Shown here piece by piece: positions 22,291 through 33,960 of a stretch of DNA of 64,000 nt; the stretch's first letter is position 1, and each line of letters begins with the position of its first letter. Where the stretch lies: contig LNAC01000038.1 of assembly GCA_002007465.1 (NCBI GenBank), forward strand, positions 5,203,286 through 5,267,285, written 5' to 3'. This DNA is from Ailurus styani. Its lineage: Eukaryota > Chordata > Mammalia > Carnivora > Ailuridae. A program made the translations under genes and the position numbers. The notes beneath the pieces are model-generated. The model worked only from the letters and a program-made list of their open reading frames with translations, searched no databases and had not been told where the DNA came from.

Positions 22291-23266
22291 GTCAGATATT
22301 CAACATCAGTAGTCATTAAGGAAATGCAAATTAAAACCATAATTGCAATATCAATTCTCCTCTATTAGAATGGGCATCATCAAACAGATGGGAGATGACC
22401 AGTGCTAATGAGAATGTCAAGATAAGGGAACCCTTGTGCACTGTTGGTTGGATTGCAATTTGGTACTGCCGCATGCAAAACAGTATGGCAGATCCTCAAA
22501 AAATTAAAAGTAGAACTACCATATTATTCAGAAACTCCACTACTGAGAATATATCCAAAAGAAACAAAAACACTAACTTGAAAATATATCTGCACCCCCA
22601 TGTTCATTGAAGCCTTATTTACAATGGCCAAGTCATGGTTGTTTCCAGTTGATGAATGCATAAAGGACTTTATTATATATATATATATATATAATATTAT
22701 ATGTGTTTAATGGGTCATTTAGCCATAAAACATGAACAATCCCTACCATTTCCAACAACTTGAGTGGGCCTTGAAGGCAATATGCTAAGTGAAATAAGTC
22801 AGACAGAGAAAGTCAAATACTACATAACTGTATGATCTGTGTTATATGTGGAATCTTAAAAAAAGAAAAAGGAAAAAAAAAGCTCATAGAGAAAGAGATC
22901 AGACTTGTGGTTGCCAAAGGCAGAGGGTGGAAAGAGGGGAAATTGGAGGAATGTGGTCAAAAGTTACAAACTTCAAGGTATAAGTACTAGAGATATAATG
23001 CACAATATGATGACTATAGCTAACACTGCTGTATGGTATACAGGAAAGTTATTAAATGAGTAAATCTTATGAGTTCTTGTCACAAGGAAGAATTTTTTTC
23101 TTTCTTTTCTCCACCTTTTGTATCTATATGAGAAGATGGATGTTAGCTGAATCTATTATAGTGGTCATTTCACAATATATATAAATCAAGCCATCATGCT
23201 CTATGCCTTAAACTTATATGGTGATGCATGTCAATTATTTATCAATAAGACTAGAAAAAATACCTG
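22291..23266 (+). mobile_element. LINE-1 terminal ORF2 and 3' region (L1MA-like)
   Basis: The plus strand shows the end of ORF2 (a block around gtactgccgcatgcaaaaca and a frame at 22395-22610) and then the 3' untranslated region: agtgaaataagtcagacaga, ggttgccaaaggcagagggt, agctaacactgctgtatgg, tgccttaaacttatatggtg. An (AT)n at about 22674-22702 is internal. It is 5'-truncated, with many stops. Confidence 0.88.
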
Positions 23267-24479
23267 GAAATAAATCTGATGGGAGAGACATATGATATCT
23301 ATTAAATTTTTTTTGAAATATGAATTATTAAAAAGAAATAAAACATTAAAGTGTTTACAAAGTCTATGAATCAGAACTCAATATTGTAATGGTAAGGCTG
23401 TTCCTCAAATTAATCTAGAGATTCAAAAAATCCCAAATAAATCCCAGAAGGGTTTTTATTTTTACTTTTGTTTTCATGAATAGTCTTGGCCACTGCAGAA
23501 TCTACATGGCAATGTAAAGGGATATTACGTTACCCATGACAATATAGAAATCCAACAGATTTAGAAGACTTTCTCCATTAATTGATATGACATGCTTTAA
23601 ATTACAACAAGATTGTAAAGTACTTATGCAAGAAGAGACAAGAGACCTATACAATAGAAATCAAAGTCCAGAAATAGACCAATGGTTTTATAGACATTTG
23701 GTTTATGGCACATGTGGGCATTGTAAAGCAGTCTGGAAATTGCATACATAGTTACATGTCTATAAAGAAATATACAAAAATTAGCTACCACATAACAGAG
23801 AAACAGTTATTTTTGAGAAGTTATAAATCCAAATGTGAAAAGTAAACCAAAGCTTCAAGAAAATAAATTAGGAAAATAATTTCATAATCTTAAGTTAGGG
23901 AAAGATGATTTAAGTGAGACAAAATTCACCAACTATAAATAAAAATATAATACGTCATACTACATCAAATTAAAGAATTTCTTTCTGCTCATGAATAAAT
24001 ATCATTAAGAGGAAAAAACAGTATATTTCATTTGTATTGTTATAATTAATGTTACATTAATTAATGTTATATTTATATAAAGGAATCGAATACAGAAATC
24101 AAAATGGGAAAAAGTGAGTGCACAATCATGTGGATCTCAAAAATATATTAAGGTAAAAATCAGATGCTATGGAATGCATACTGAATATTTCCACATGAAT
24201 ATTAAAAAAAAAAGAACAGTTGTAAAACATCTAGTTAATAGTTCCTTTGGGGATGAGAAGAAGAGGTAGATGTTGGGAAAGACAAAGGGAGTCTTTGATG
24301 TTATTGGCATCGATCTATTACTTGAACGAGGTGGTGGTTAAATGCTAATACTTATTTTGTTACAACTTATTTAATTCTACATATAATTGTTTTTAACACT
24401 GTCTTATGTGTTATACTTCAAAAAAACTAATAAAAAACCAAAACACTACTATATTCCATATACGGTTTTGTGTCCCTTT
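23267..24479. other. Unassigned AT-rich sequence
   Basis: Some phrases (for example the block near 23690-23720 and gcagtctggaaattg at about 23728) hint at a decayed LINE-1 ORF2 relic, but I cannot set edges. No gene seen. Confidence 0.4.
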
Positions 24480-24630
24480 ACACATAGTAACTCATCTACT
24501 AAAATATGAGGCAGACTTTATTATGTCTGTTTTAAAGATTAAAACATAGTTAAAATTATTAAATAAGACAATATTTAAATAGCTTAATGAGGAAGTTGCT
24601 GATCTAGGATGTGAATCTAGATATCCGGTT
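24480..24630 (-). mobile_element. MIR: MIR relic, antisense
   Basis: Blocks taactcatctactaaaatatg, gaggcagactttattatgt and the end ctaggatgtgaatctagata follow the MIR consensus in reverse. A SINEC is inserted just after it. Confidence 0.55.
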
Positions 24631-24646
24631 TCAAATCCATACTATT

Positions 24647-24852
24647 GGGGTGCCTGGATGGCTCAGTGGGTTAAGCCTCTGCCTTTGGCTCAGGTCATGA
24701 TCTCAATGTACTGGGATCCAGCCCCACATTGGACTCCCTGCTTGGCAGGGAGCCTGCTTCCTCCTCTCTCTCTCTGCCTGCCTCTCTGCCTACTTGTAAT
24801 CTCTCTCTCTGTCAAATAAATAAATAAATAAATCTTAAAAAATAAACAAAAA
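24647..24852 (+). mobile_element. SINEC: SINEC, full length
   Basis: Head ggggtgcctggatggctcag, a body ending in the typical ctgcctacttgtaatctctc, and an (AAAT)n tail. The target-site duplication ccatactat lies at 24637-24645 and 24853-24861. The body closely matches other young copies in this window. Confidence 0.93.
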
Positions 24853-24861
24853 CCATACTAT

Positions 24862-25804
24862 GAATTAGAATATTATTCAAATTCAAGCTTTGCATAGGTG
24901 AACTTTTTTAATCTCCAAATGCAACAGTGTTCCATCTCCCATGACTCCCAAGTCTGAAATAACTCATTACTGAAGAAAAGTTTTAGGGTCATCATTCCCT
25001 CAATCTATTCCACCCACATATATGCAACACATTATGTTTACACATGCTTATTGTTTTTTTACAACAGTATCTCAAATATGTTATTTTAATATGTAAGCTT
25101 AAATGATTTATAAAAAGTCACTAATCATAGAATATTTGAACAATTATTATTTTTAGATTTAAAAAACAACATAAAGAATATGTCCTAAGAATACTAAATT
25201 TCAAAATTCAGTGCTTTATATGGTAAAAAATGTGGATGATTCTCTTTCATAATAACTCAATTTATTAAACAGACTACACACAGATAAACCTAGTTACTAT
25301 GCTACATTAAATCATTGGTGGGTTGGTAATTCATAGAAGTTCTGGGGTTAATTATGGACCACACTATTTTTCCATTATGAAGTATAAATATATTTTAGCT
25401 TTCAGGTAGTTGTGTGTGTAGCATACTTGCATAATTTCAGAAAAAAAGGCATCTTTTATGACCTTATTTGTACTTTGAAGGGCTAAACAATTTTAAAGGA
25501 TAACTCCCTGTTATTTCGGGCTTTCTAGAATCAAGGCATCATGATGTAGTTTCAGCAAGTTGACACAAGGTGGAGTTTATATTAAATTAATAACACTTGA
25601 CTTGCAGGCCAAATTTTTCACGTACTTTGATTTTCAGAAAATCCCAAGATAACCATTACTCAAATATTTAATCATTTTTGATTTATTAAAACTTAACTTT
25701 TAAAACTCAGCAATAATTAACATCATTATAATTAGCTTATTTGAGAGAAAAATAAAAGTATAAAAAATAACTAAATGACTAATTCCCAGTGGAACCTGTT
25801 CGCA
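24862..25804. other. Unassigned AT-rich sequence
   Basis: No frame above 60 codons and no repeat recognised. The block at 25500-25620 is less A/T-rich than its surroundings, but gives no clue to function. Confidence 0.5.
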
Positions 25805-25930
25805 GCATTTCAAATTATCTCTGTGATCTTGCCAAGATATTTCACATCTCTGGGACTCTTGGGGTAGAGTTAAATTAGTGTTTTAAAAAGCTATTTCATA
25901 GAATTCTTTTGAAGGAAAAAATACACATAC
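25805..25930 (+). mobile_element. MIR: Possible MIR relic
   Basis: The phrase tctctgtgatcttgccaaga followed by tttcacatctctgggactc resembles the conserved core of MIR in sense orientation. The match is weak and the edges uncertain. Confidence 0.4.
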
Positions 25931-26106
25931 AAATAAATATAGATGCTTTGGTTGAATTGGATGTAGGGTATAACTGATCTTCTACCTAATATAATGTTCC
26001 AAATCCCACTGTTGAAACTAAATTTCTACACAAGTGTTCTAAAAAGCACCAATTTCCTCCTTTCTCTGACGCCCTCAGATTAAAGATTGTTTTTGTAGAT
26101 TACTAT

Positions 26107-26280
26107 TGCCCAAACCTCACAACTTTAGCATCATCTTGGACCTCAAAAAAAAAAAAAATCCTAATGCCTGGGTTCTATCTTAGGACCAAGTAAACTGAAT
26201 CTGTGCAAATCCACCCTGAACATTGTTATTTTAAAAACACTGTCCTATAATTTAGGGGCAGAAAGTATTGAGACCCACTG
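26107..26280 (+). mobile_element. MER5-type hAT DNA transposon relic
   Basis: The series ttagcatcatcttggacctc, taatgcctgggttctatctt, and the end gtattgagacccactg follows MER5A/B, a short non-autonomous hAT-Charlie element. The end resembles the terminal inverted repeat of that group. A poly-A run at 26145 is probably a later expansion. Confidence 0.6.
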
Positions 26281-27245
26281 TATGCAAAGCTATAATTCTC
26301 AATTCCTCTAGAAGTCTGACTTTTTGCAAATCTCCATAAATGACTCCAGTAATGATTACATTGGCAAGTTTACATTTGATGATATAGCAAAGACATCATA
26401 TCTCTTATGCTACTTATGCCTCAATTTGGAATTCTGAAAGGTTTAGCTAAGATTGTGACCATCCATGTCCAAGTAAGCCAAGCCAATAGCCATGTTAATC
26501 TTAGGAAGGAGGGGCTGAAATGAGAGGCTTTATCAGAGACAAAATTGACTGCAATTCTTCATTTCGACTTCAGTTTCATGTATATGGCACATATCCAATT
26601 ATATAATTTCACTATAATGTCTTGCTCCCTATTCTTGTCTGGAAAGATTTTTAGAATCCAATTTAAATTCAGAAAAGGCAATGCAATCACCAGGTTTTCT
26701 ATCTAGGCTATTTTTCAAGACAAAATTATAATAACATATATATTGTATATAAACAATAAATACTTGTTTTAATCAGAAAATATTAAGCAAATTTCTTCAT
26801 ATTGGATATTTTTCTCTTCCTTTCCAAGTGAAAATTGCTTTCTGAAAATAATATTGCCCTTAAATATATCAAAATCATTACAAACTGAATAACTATGAGA
26901 GAATAATAAAATCAGGAGTTAAAATGTTAAGTGATATTATTCACACTCACATATAAAAATATCAATATATTAACCTTAATTATAATAATTTTAATTTATG
27001 AGCCATAGTTCATGGTCTGTATTTTGAACTTGCATTTTAAAATATTCACTTTTTACATTTTTCAAACACATAGAACATTTCCCTTAAATTAACATTGTGT
27101 ATAAATTCATTATACCAGTTCTATTATTTCAGACGTGCATAAAATAATCACAAAGAAGACTGAATGATTTTGTAAATTGAAAGTATTAGAAAGTATAGGG
27201 TAGTGAAACCAGATTTTACGTTGCTTGATGCAACGATTAACCTGT
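26281..27245. other. Unassigned AT-rich sequence
   Basis: Nothing recognised in either strand; no frame of note. Confidence 0.5.
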
Positions 27246-27262
27246 GGAATATTTCCTTCTTT

Positions 27263-27465
27263 TTTTTTTTTTAAGATTTTATTTGTTTATTTGACACAGA
27301 GAGAGAGATTACAAGTAGGCAGAGAAGCAGGCAGAGAGACAGGGAGAGGAGGAAGCAGGCTCCCCGCTGAGCAGAGAGCCCGATGCGGGCCTCGATCCCA
27401 GGACGCTGAGATCATGACCTGAGCCGAAAGCAGAGGCCCTAACCCACTGAGCCACCCAGGTGCCC
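27263..27465 (-). mobile_element. SINEC: SINEC, full length, young
   Basis: Complete head (at right, gagccacccaggtgcccgg), body and poly-T tail. The target-site duplication ggaatatttccttctt is exact at 27246-27261 and 27466-27481. It shares gacgctgagatcatgacctg and the insert gagacagggagaggagg with the SINE at 30471, so both likely belong to one subfamily. The plus-strand frame 27225-27422 reads through it and is not a gene. Confidence 0.96.
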
Positions 27466-27481
27466 GGAATATTTCCTTCTT

Positions 27482-28295
27482 TATAAATTAGTACAAGCTC
27501 CTCCTTCCCAAACTGAATACTTTAATTTGTATTTTCTACAAGCAGGAACACTATCCTACATAACCACATTATAACCACCAGTATCAGAATATTACTACGA
27601 TCTAATGTTTGGACCCTATTTAAGTTTTAACACTTGTTCTTATAATGCTCTTTATAGCAAATAATCCAGCTCAGAATGAAGTTTCCATATAGTTAACATA
27701 GCTTTTTATGCTCTTTCAGTGTTGAGCAGTTTTTCCCTTTTGCTTTGATTTATATGATCTCGACACAATGATTACAAGTCACTTTGTAGAACATCCCTCA
27801 GTTTGAGTTTGTTTTTTATTTTCTCATGGTTGAATTCAAGTTATGCTTCTTCCGTGAGAATATAACAAAGTGATTCTGCATTCTCATTACATCTTCTCAG
27901 GTAATGCATGCTTTTGATTTATCCTGATAATATTCACATTGACCACTGACTTGACTAAGGTGGGGTCAGCCAAACTTCTCTACTACAAAGATACTCTCCA
28001 CCAATTTTTCTTAAGTACTTTGTAGTGAGGTTTTTTGAAACTGTGTATATAGCTCATATCTAATCAATCTTTAGATAAATGAGTTTATTTATTTACATCT
28101 ATACAGACTCACACTTTTCTTTTTTACTCAATAGGTTATAATCCCTTTAGTCCAATAATTAGTTCCATGCTCAGACTGTCAGCAATTTAAACTTTCAAGA
28201 TGCTTCCATTATTCTTTGAGCATTTTCCGTTTTTTTGTTCCAAGATCATCTTATAATTTCTTGCTCCAGCCCTGGAATGAGCTATATCTCTAGTT
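27482..28295. other. Unassigned sequence
   Basis: Parts around 27700-28000 may be decayed LINE-1, but no diagnostic block is clear. No gene seen. Confidence 0.45.
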
Positions 28296-28309
28296 GACCC
28301 TAATTCTTT

Positions 28310-28311
<2 letters not shown>

Positions 28312-28355
<44 letters not shown>

Positions 28356-28541
28356 AGATTTTATTTATTTATATGACAGAGAGAGAGAGATTACAAGTAG
28401 GCAGAGAGGCAGGCAGAGAGAGAGGAGGAAGCAGGCTCCCTGCTGAGCAGAGAGCCCGATGCGGGCCTCGATCCCAGGACCCTGGGATCATGACCTGAGC
28501 CGAAGGCAGAGGCTTTAACCCACTGAGCCACCCAGGCGCCC
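28312..28541 (-). mobile_element. SINEC: SINEC with 40-base poly-T, very young
   Basis: The tail is a pure run of 40 T (28312-28351), followed by a full body and head. The target-site duplication gaccctaattcttttc is exact at 28296-28311 and 28542-28557. Pure long tails shorten and mutate quickly, so this looks like one of the most recent insertions in the window. Confidence 0.97.
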
Positions 28542-28635
28542 GACCCTAATTCTTTTCAACAGAGAATGGTACTGAAACAAAATATGGAAGTGAATGTCCT
28601 CACTGTTCCCCTCAGAGGTGCTCATTCTCTGTCTC

Positions 28636-28790
28636 TATAGATAGATGATAGATAGATTGATTGATTGATAGAGTAATGTATTTGTATATGTTTATGTGTA
28701 TGCATAGCAGATATAAATGTATAATTTACATTTATAAATATCTACATATATACATACATAGATACACTTACATGTTTATTTCTATATATC
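28636..28790. repeat. (GATA)n/(GATT)n and TA/CATA low-complexity tract
   Basis: Short tetranucleotide runs gatagatgatagatagattg are followed by interrupted TA- and CATA-rich sequence. No gene or element recognised. Confidence 0.8.
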
Positions 28791-28799
28791 AAAAATCAT

Positions 28800-29340
28800 T
28801 ATTTTATTATCAACACATCTAATTTCAATCTAGTATCATTGTTCATACTTACTTATTCACATTCTATATTGAAACTCATTCTCTGACATTGAAAAATCTG
28901 CCTCCTGTTTGGGGTTTTTTTTTGTGTGTGTGACTGTATTTACTTATTTGACTTTATTTATTTCAGTGTAACCAATCTCTCATCTCCACCACCTTCTTCT
29001 TAATACAGATTCCTCCTCACCAAGACTGCCTGAGCCAAAATGTTTTTTTTTCTTCTGATCCTTAATTACAGAATAAATAAAGAGGAGAAAAACAACCAAA
29101 AAACAAATAAATGCCCCAAATCTTGTACCATTGCAATGTTTCATGTTTCCTCCAGTATTCTCTTTCTCAGAAAACTGAAACAATTCACATTACATGACAG
29201 AGGTAGAGCAAGTGATTTCTGGGCTGATGCTAGATCTAAGTTTTACCTTAACTCAGATATGTTTGCTGGGAGTTCTGAAGATATTCCTATCATCTAGCTG
29301 TCAGTCCTCAGGATAGTATGACACTCGGCCTGTCATCTTT
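28800..29340. other. Unassigned sequence
   Basis: Overlapping frames on both strands at 28980-29183 (minus) and 29040-29297 (plus) have no recognisable domain. No repeat recognised. Confidence 0.5.
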
Positions 29341-29344
29341 TAAC

Positions 29345-29760
29345 CGTGAAACTCATTCATTCACTCATGCATTCAACAAATGCTTACTGACCTTGTACTC
29401 AACATTGGAGACGTAGAGGTGAGTAAAATTAGTCATGATCTCTTTCCTCTTGCATCTTATCTTTCAGTAGTGAAAAAAAAAAGGAGTGGAAAACAAATGG
29501 TAATATTTCATGCAGTGCAGCATGGAGGAAGCGATTTTCTGAAAAGTAATAGTATAGGGACAGCTTCTCAAAAATAGTCATATTTAAGTTGATAAATAAG
29601 ACTTAAGCAAGTGATCCCAATATGAGGAAAGTATGTGTGAGGTAGTAGATGGCAGAGAAGAAAGTCCTGGAGCTGGATACGGCTGAAAGAAACAAGTTCG
29701 GATTCAACTTAACCAGAAACTGGGATGAAATTACAGTAGGTTGGAGATACAGTAGAAGTG
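29345..29760 (+). mobile_element. Ancient mammalian interspersed repeat, family unnamed
   Basis: The start cattcaacaaatgcttactg, then attggagacgtagaggtgag, then a body of insertion-rich purine sequence, follows a very common old mammalian repeat seen again at 41880 and 47240. The plus-strand frames 29380-29577 and 29649-29924 lie in or next to it and show no domain. I cannot give the family with confidence. Confidence 0.45.
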
Positions 29761-30239
29761 GAAGAAGCTGTATCTTACCTACTACAGTGTATCTTAAAAT
29801 CACTGATGTATTTCCACAGCAAGGAAGGGACATACTTAGATCTATATTTTATAAACAAAACTCTGAGATTCTGTGCAGAATAGATGATGGAGTATTTAAA
29901 TTTAGGTCAACAATATCCAAATAATAACCTGCATCCCAAATCTGACCCACTGCTTGTTTTTTGTTTTGTTTTGTCCAAGGATTTAATAGACATTATTTCT
30001 TAGATTCTTCTATTTTGAGATTCACAGAAAACCTGAAGGGAAAGTACAGAGATTTCCCATATGCCCCCTCCCCTACACATGTATATCTTTCCCCTATTAT
30101 TAGTATTGCCCACCCAAGTGGTATATTTGTTACAAATTGATGAACTTACATTGATACATCATTATCACCTTAAGTCCATAATTTACTTTATGTTTAACTC
30201 TTACATTCCTTGGGATATGTGAATAATGACATATATCCA

Positions 30240-30410
30240 TCACTATATAGTATTATAGTATATAATGTATACTACATATATATACACTATATAATTATAT
30301 CTACATATAATTATATATTTTATATATTTATATATTTATAATTATATATATTATATATAGTATATAATATATACTATACACACTATATAGTATACTATAC
30401 AGTATTATAC
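30240..30410. repeat. TA-rich low-complexity tract with palindromic runs
   Basis: About 170 bases almost wholly of A and T, with repeated tatactatata-like palindromes. It probably grew from a short TA run in the host LINE-1. Confidence 0.9.
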
Positions 30411-30470
30411 AGAGTACTTTCACTTTGCTCTGTCCCCCCTTCCCCAACCCCTGCTAACCACTGATTTTTT

Positions 30471-30667
30471 TTTTTTAAAGATTTTATTTATTTATTTGAC
30501 ACTTGAGAGATTACAAGTAGGCAGAGAGGCAGGCAGAGAGACAGGGAGAGGAGGAAGCAGGCTCCCTGCTGAGCAGAGAGCCCGATGCGGGCCTCGATCC
30601 CAGGACGCTGAGATCATGACCTGAGCCGAAAGCAGAGGCTTTAACCCACTGAGCCACCCAGGCGCCC
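30471..30667 (-). mobile_element. SINEC: SINEC, full length, young
   Basis: Complete copy with poly-T and (ATTT) tail. The target-site duplication taaccactgatttttt is exact at 30455-30470 and 30668-30683, within old LINE-1 sequence. It shares subfamily changes with the SINE at 27263. Confidence 0.96.
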
Positions 30668-30987
30668 TAACCACTGATTTTTTTTCTGTCTTCATAATTT
30701 TGTCCTTTTCAGAATGTGTGATATTTGGAATTATAGAGTCATACAACCTTGTTGTACTGCTTTTTTCATTAGTAATACACATTTAAGTTCCCTTCATGTA
30801 TCTTTGAGACTTGATAGCTCATTAATTTTTAGTCGTGAATTTTATTCCATTGTCTGGATGTGCCACAGTTATTTATTCACCTACTGAAGGTTATCTTGTT
30901 TCCTTCCATGTTTGGGCAATTGTGAATAAGGCTGCTATAAACATGTATGTGCCAATTTTTGTGCAGACGCAATTTTCACTACCAATT

Positions 30988-31152
30988 TTTGTAAATAAAC
31001 TTTTATTGGAATGTAGCCATCCTCATTTTTGTGAATACTACTTTATCGCTATAATGGCAGAATTCAGTAGTTTGCCACACGACCTTATGATTCAAAAAGT
31101 CTAAAATATTTGTTATGTGGGTGTTACTAGAAAATGTTTGTTGACCACCGGT
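30988..31152 (-). mobile_element. MER1/Charlie-type hAT transposon relic
   Basis: The order aaataaacttttattggaat, gtagccatcctcatttttgt, ggcagaattcagtagtttgc, aaaatatttgttatgtgggt, ending tttgttgaccaccggttt, follows a well-known short hAT-Charlie element read in reverse. One terminal repeat is recognisable at the right. The plus-strand frame 30835-31104 is a shadow. Confidence 0.7.
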
Positions 31153-31339
31153 TTAGGCAAGAAAATAATAGCAAATGTGACCGGGATTTTGGCATTATAT
31201 ATGGTAATACCTGGACAGTTTTGAGATCCAAGTTGGTAATCAGGTTAAAAATAGAAATAGAATAGAAAGATGGTTCTTAATTTTCCAGTTCTAGGTACAG
31301 ATGGGCTGTGGTCTTTTTATTGTGATGTAAAAACTGAAT

Positions 31340-31565
31340 AGTATTAGGTTTTGTTAGCTTTTTTTCCCCCTTCTACTATAATAAAGTATCATAAACTTAT
31401 TGGCTTACAAAAACTTAATGTCAGATGTTTTATGTGAGCTTCACTGGGCTAAAATTAAGGTGTCGATTAAACTATATACATTGTTTTGTGTTTTTTTTTT
31501 CCAGAAGCCCTATAAGAAAATCTGTTTTCTTGCCTCCTTTAGTTCCCAGAAGACCATTTTCATCC
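31340..31565 (-). mobile_element. MLT1-type MaLR LTR, part 1, antisense
   Basis: Blocks aagtatcataaacttattgg, gcttcactgggctaaaatta and aaaatctgttttcttgcctc match the 3' part of an MLT1-type LTR read in reverse. It ends where MIR-like sequence begins. The rest of an LTR of the same type resumes at about 31885. Confidence 0.6.
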
Positions 31566-31609
31566 TTTTTCTCTCTTTTAACTGAATGGAAATGAGCATT
31601 ACTAATTGC

Positions 31610-31785
31610 ATATTATGGGTTAAAAAAATACTAGATGTTTTAAATATGTTGTCTCATTTAGTTGTCAAAACAACTCAGTGAAATGGATGTTACTTTTACC
31701 ATTTTAAAATTGAAAAACCGGGGATTAAAACGAGTTCTTCCCACAATCCTTTCGATGAGCTAAACTTAGAATCTACACTTATTAG
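31610..31785 (-). mobile_element. MIR: MIR relic, antisense
   Basis: The series tagatgttttaaatatgttg, tctcatttagttgtcaaaac, accattttaaaattgaaaaa and acacttagaatctac-like end matches MIR in reverse. It lies between two LTR parts, which is unexpected given the relative age of the families. Confidence 0.65.
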
Positions 31786-31884
31786 TAATAATATGAATTA
31801 TAGAAATGTAATAATTATGCATTTCTCCTTATCACCTGCATATCACTATGACTACTGTTATACTTAAAGTAACAATGTGGTAAA

Positions 31885-32100
31885 TTTCTGACCATTCTTT
31901 TATAGTCACATCTTCCTCATATTTTGACCTCAAGCAGGAAAAGTTCTTAGCTTTTAAGGACTCATGATTATATTGAGCCCACCTGGATAATCCAAAATGT
32001 GTCCCCTTCTCAAGATCCTTAATCTTCATCATATCTGCACAGTCCCTTTTTCTATGTAACATATTCACAGGTTCCAAGAATTAGTATGAGACCATTTGGG
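31885..32100 (-). mobile_element. MLT1-type MaLR LTR, part 2, antisense
   Basis: Blocks attatattgagcccacctgg, ataatccaaaatgtgtcccc and gtaacatattcacaggttcc are the 5' half of MLT1-type LTRs in reverse. Only LTR sequence is seen, with no viral gene. The minus-strand frame 31832-32077 is a translation of it and not a gene. Confidence 0.7.
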
Positions 32101-32204
32101 GAGGATACTATAGCACCTGCTAATTGCATATTTAAAGAGAACTTTACAAGTTCAGTCTGAAATGTCCCTAGGACCTCTAAGCAGATGTAAATAATAGGTT
32201 TATT

Positions 32205-33960
32205 TTTTAAATTACAGCTTTACTGAGATATAATTCATATACCATGTAATTCACCCATTTAAATTGTACAAGTCAATACTTGTGTAAACATTACCAAAAT
32301 ATACTTTTAGGACATTTTCATCACACCCAATACAAACCCTGTATCCATTAGCCATCACGTCTTACCCTCCTCCTTTCCCCTGGCCCTGGTCCTTCACTGA
32401 TCTAATTTCCATCTCCAAAGAATTGCCTATTTGTGAATCCATTTCCTGTAAATGGGTCACACAATACGATTTTTGGTGACTGGATTCTTTCACTTTGCAT
32501 AATGTTTTCAATGTACATCCATATTGAGGATGTATCAGTGCTTCATATTTATGGCTAAATAATACACCATTGTATGGATATACCAAATTTGGTGGGCATT
32601 TGGGTTGTTTTCACTGTCTGGCTATTAGAAATCATGCAATTATAAACATTTATTTTTGCATGGACATTCATTTTTATTTCTCTTGAGTGTATACTTAGGA
32701 ATAGAATTACTGAGACAATAATTCTATCATTACTATTTTGAGGGACTCCTGAACTGTTTTCCAAAGTGTCTGCACCATTGTGCAATCCGGCAAGGCATAG
32801 GGCTTCACATTTTCCCCATTCTCACAAACACTTGTTTTTGTCTATCTTTAATTTTGGTCATCCCAGTGGGTGTAAATTGATATCTCATTGTAGTTTTGAT
32901 TTGCATTTCCCTGATTACTAAATATATCGGGCATCTTTTATGTGCTTATCGGTCATTTGTGTATTTTCTTTAAAGACATACCTATTCAAATCCTTTGCCC
33001 TATTTCAAAAGTGAGTTGTCTTTTTATTGTTTAGCCATAAATAAATTGACCATAAATATAAGAGTTTATTTCTGGACTTTCAATTCTGCTCCATTGAACT
33101 ATACATTTACATTTATGCTAGCAATACACTGACTTCTTTACTCTAGATTTGAAGTAGGTTTTGAAATCAGGACATGTAAGTCCTCAAACTTGATTTGCTC
33201 TTTATTTTCAAAATAGTCTTGGCATTCTTGGTCCCTGAATTTCTCTGTATGAATTTTAAAATCACCTTGTCAGTTGCTGCAAAAAAATGTCAACTCTATT
33301 TTTATTTGGATTGTGTTGAATTTGTGGATCATTTCAGGAAGTATAACCATCTCGTATCAAGTCTTCTTATTGATGAACATGGAATGTCTTTTCCTTTATT
33401 TAGATCTGTTAAAATTTTTTTAACAATGCTTTGGAGTTTTAAATACAGGTTTTGCTTTTCTCTTAGTTAAATATATTCCTAAGTATTTTTAAAAATATAA
33501 AGAAATTATTTTGTTTACTTCATTTTGGGAATATTCCTTTTTAGTGTATGGGCATACAACTGATTTTGGTGTATTGATGTAATATTTTACAATCTTGTTA
33601 AACTTGTTTATTCATTCAAATCGATTTTTAGAATTTTTTTAGGATTTTCTGTATGCAAGGTCATAACATTTACAAATAGAATTTGTTTCTTTCTAAACTG
33701 GATATCATTCATTCATTCATTCATTCATTCATTCATTCATTCATTCATTTATTGCCTAACTGTCCTGGCTATGACCTCTAGTAGAATGCCAAATAACAGT
33801 GGTAGGAGAGGAATCCTTGTCTTATCCCTGATCTTAGAGGAAAATTCAGTCTTTCACCAGCAAGTATGTTGCTTGCTGTGTGTATTCTTTAGATGTCTTT
33901 TATAAGATTGAGGAAGTTCCCATCCATTCCTAGTTTGTTGAACATCTTTGTCAAAAAGAT
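32205..33960 (-). mobile_element. Old LINE-1 (L1M class), 3' region to ORF2
   Basis: In reverse, blocks run in order: actgagatataattcatata, the ORF2 end with tatggctaaataatacacca, attgtagttttgatttgcat, tgaaatcaggacatgtaagt, tggatcatttcaggaagtat and agattgaggaagttcccatc. About 1.75 kb is present. Several frames (32362-32586, 32555-32785, 33195-33470) are shadows of it. An ATTC microsatellite at 33706-33750 lies within it. Confidence 0.9.
33706..33750. repeat. (ATTC)n microsatellite
   Basis: About 11 perfect units inside old LINE-1 sequence. Pure enough to vary in length between individuals. Confidence 0.95.

Larger units (their letters stand above)
29960..30960 (-). mobile_element. Old LINE-1 3' end, interrupted
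   Basis: Reverse-strand LINE-1 blocks are visible on both sides of two insertions: gtacagagatttcccatatg and ccctattattagtattgccc at the left, then taaccactgattttttt, ggaattatagagtcatacaa and ttgtgaataaggctgctata at the right. A TA-rich expansion (30240-30410) and a SINE (30471-30667) split it. Confidence 0.8.

Noticed and set aside
33706..33750. Regulatory direct-repeat array
   Set aside because: It is a pure ATTC microsatellite inside old LINE-1 sequence.
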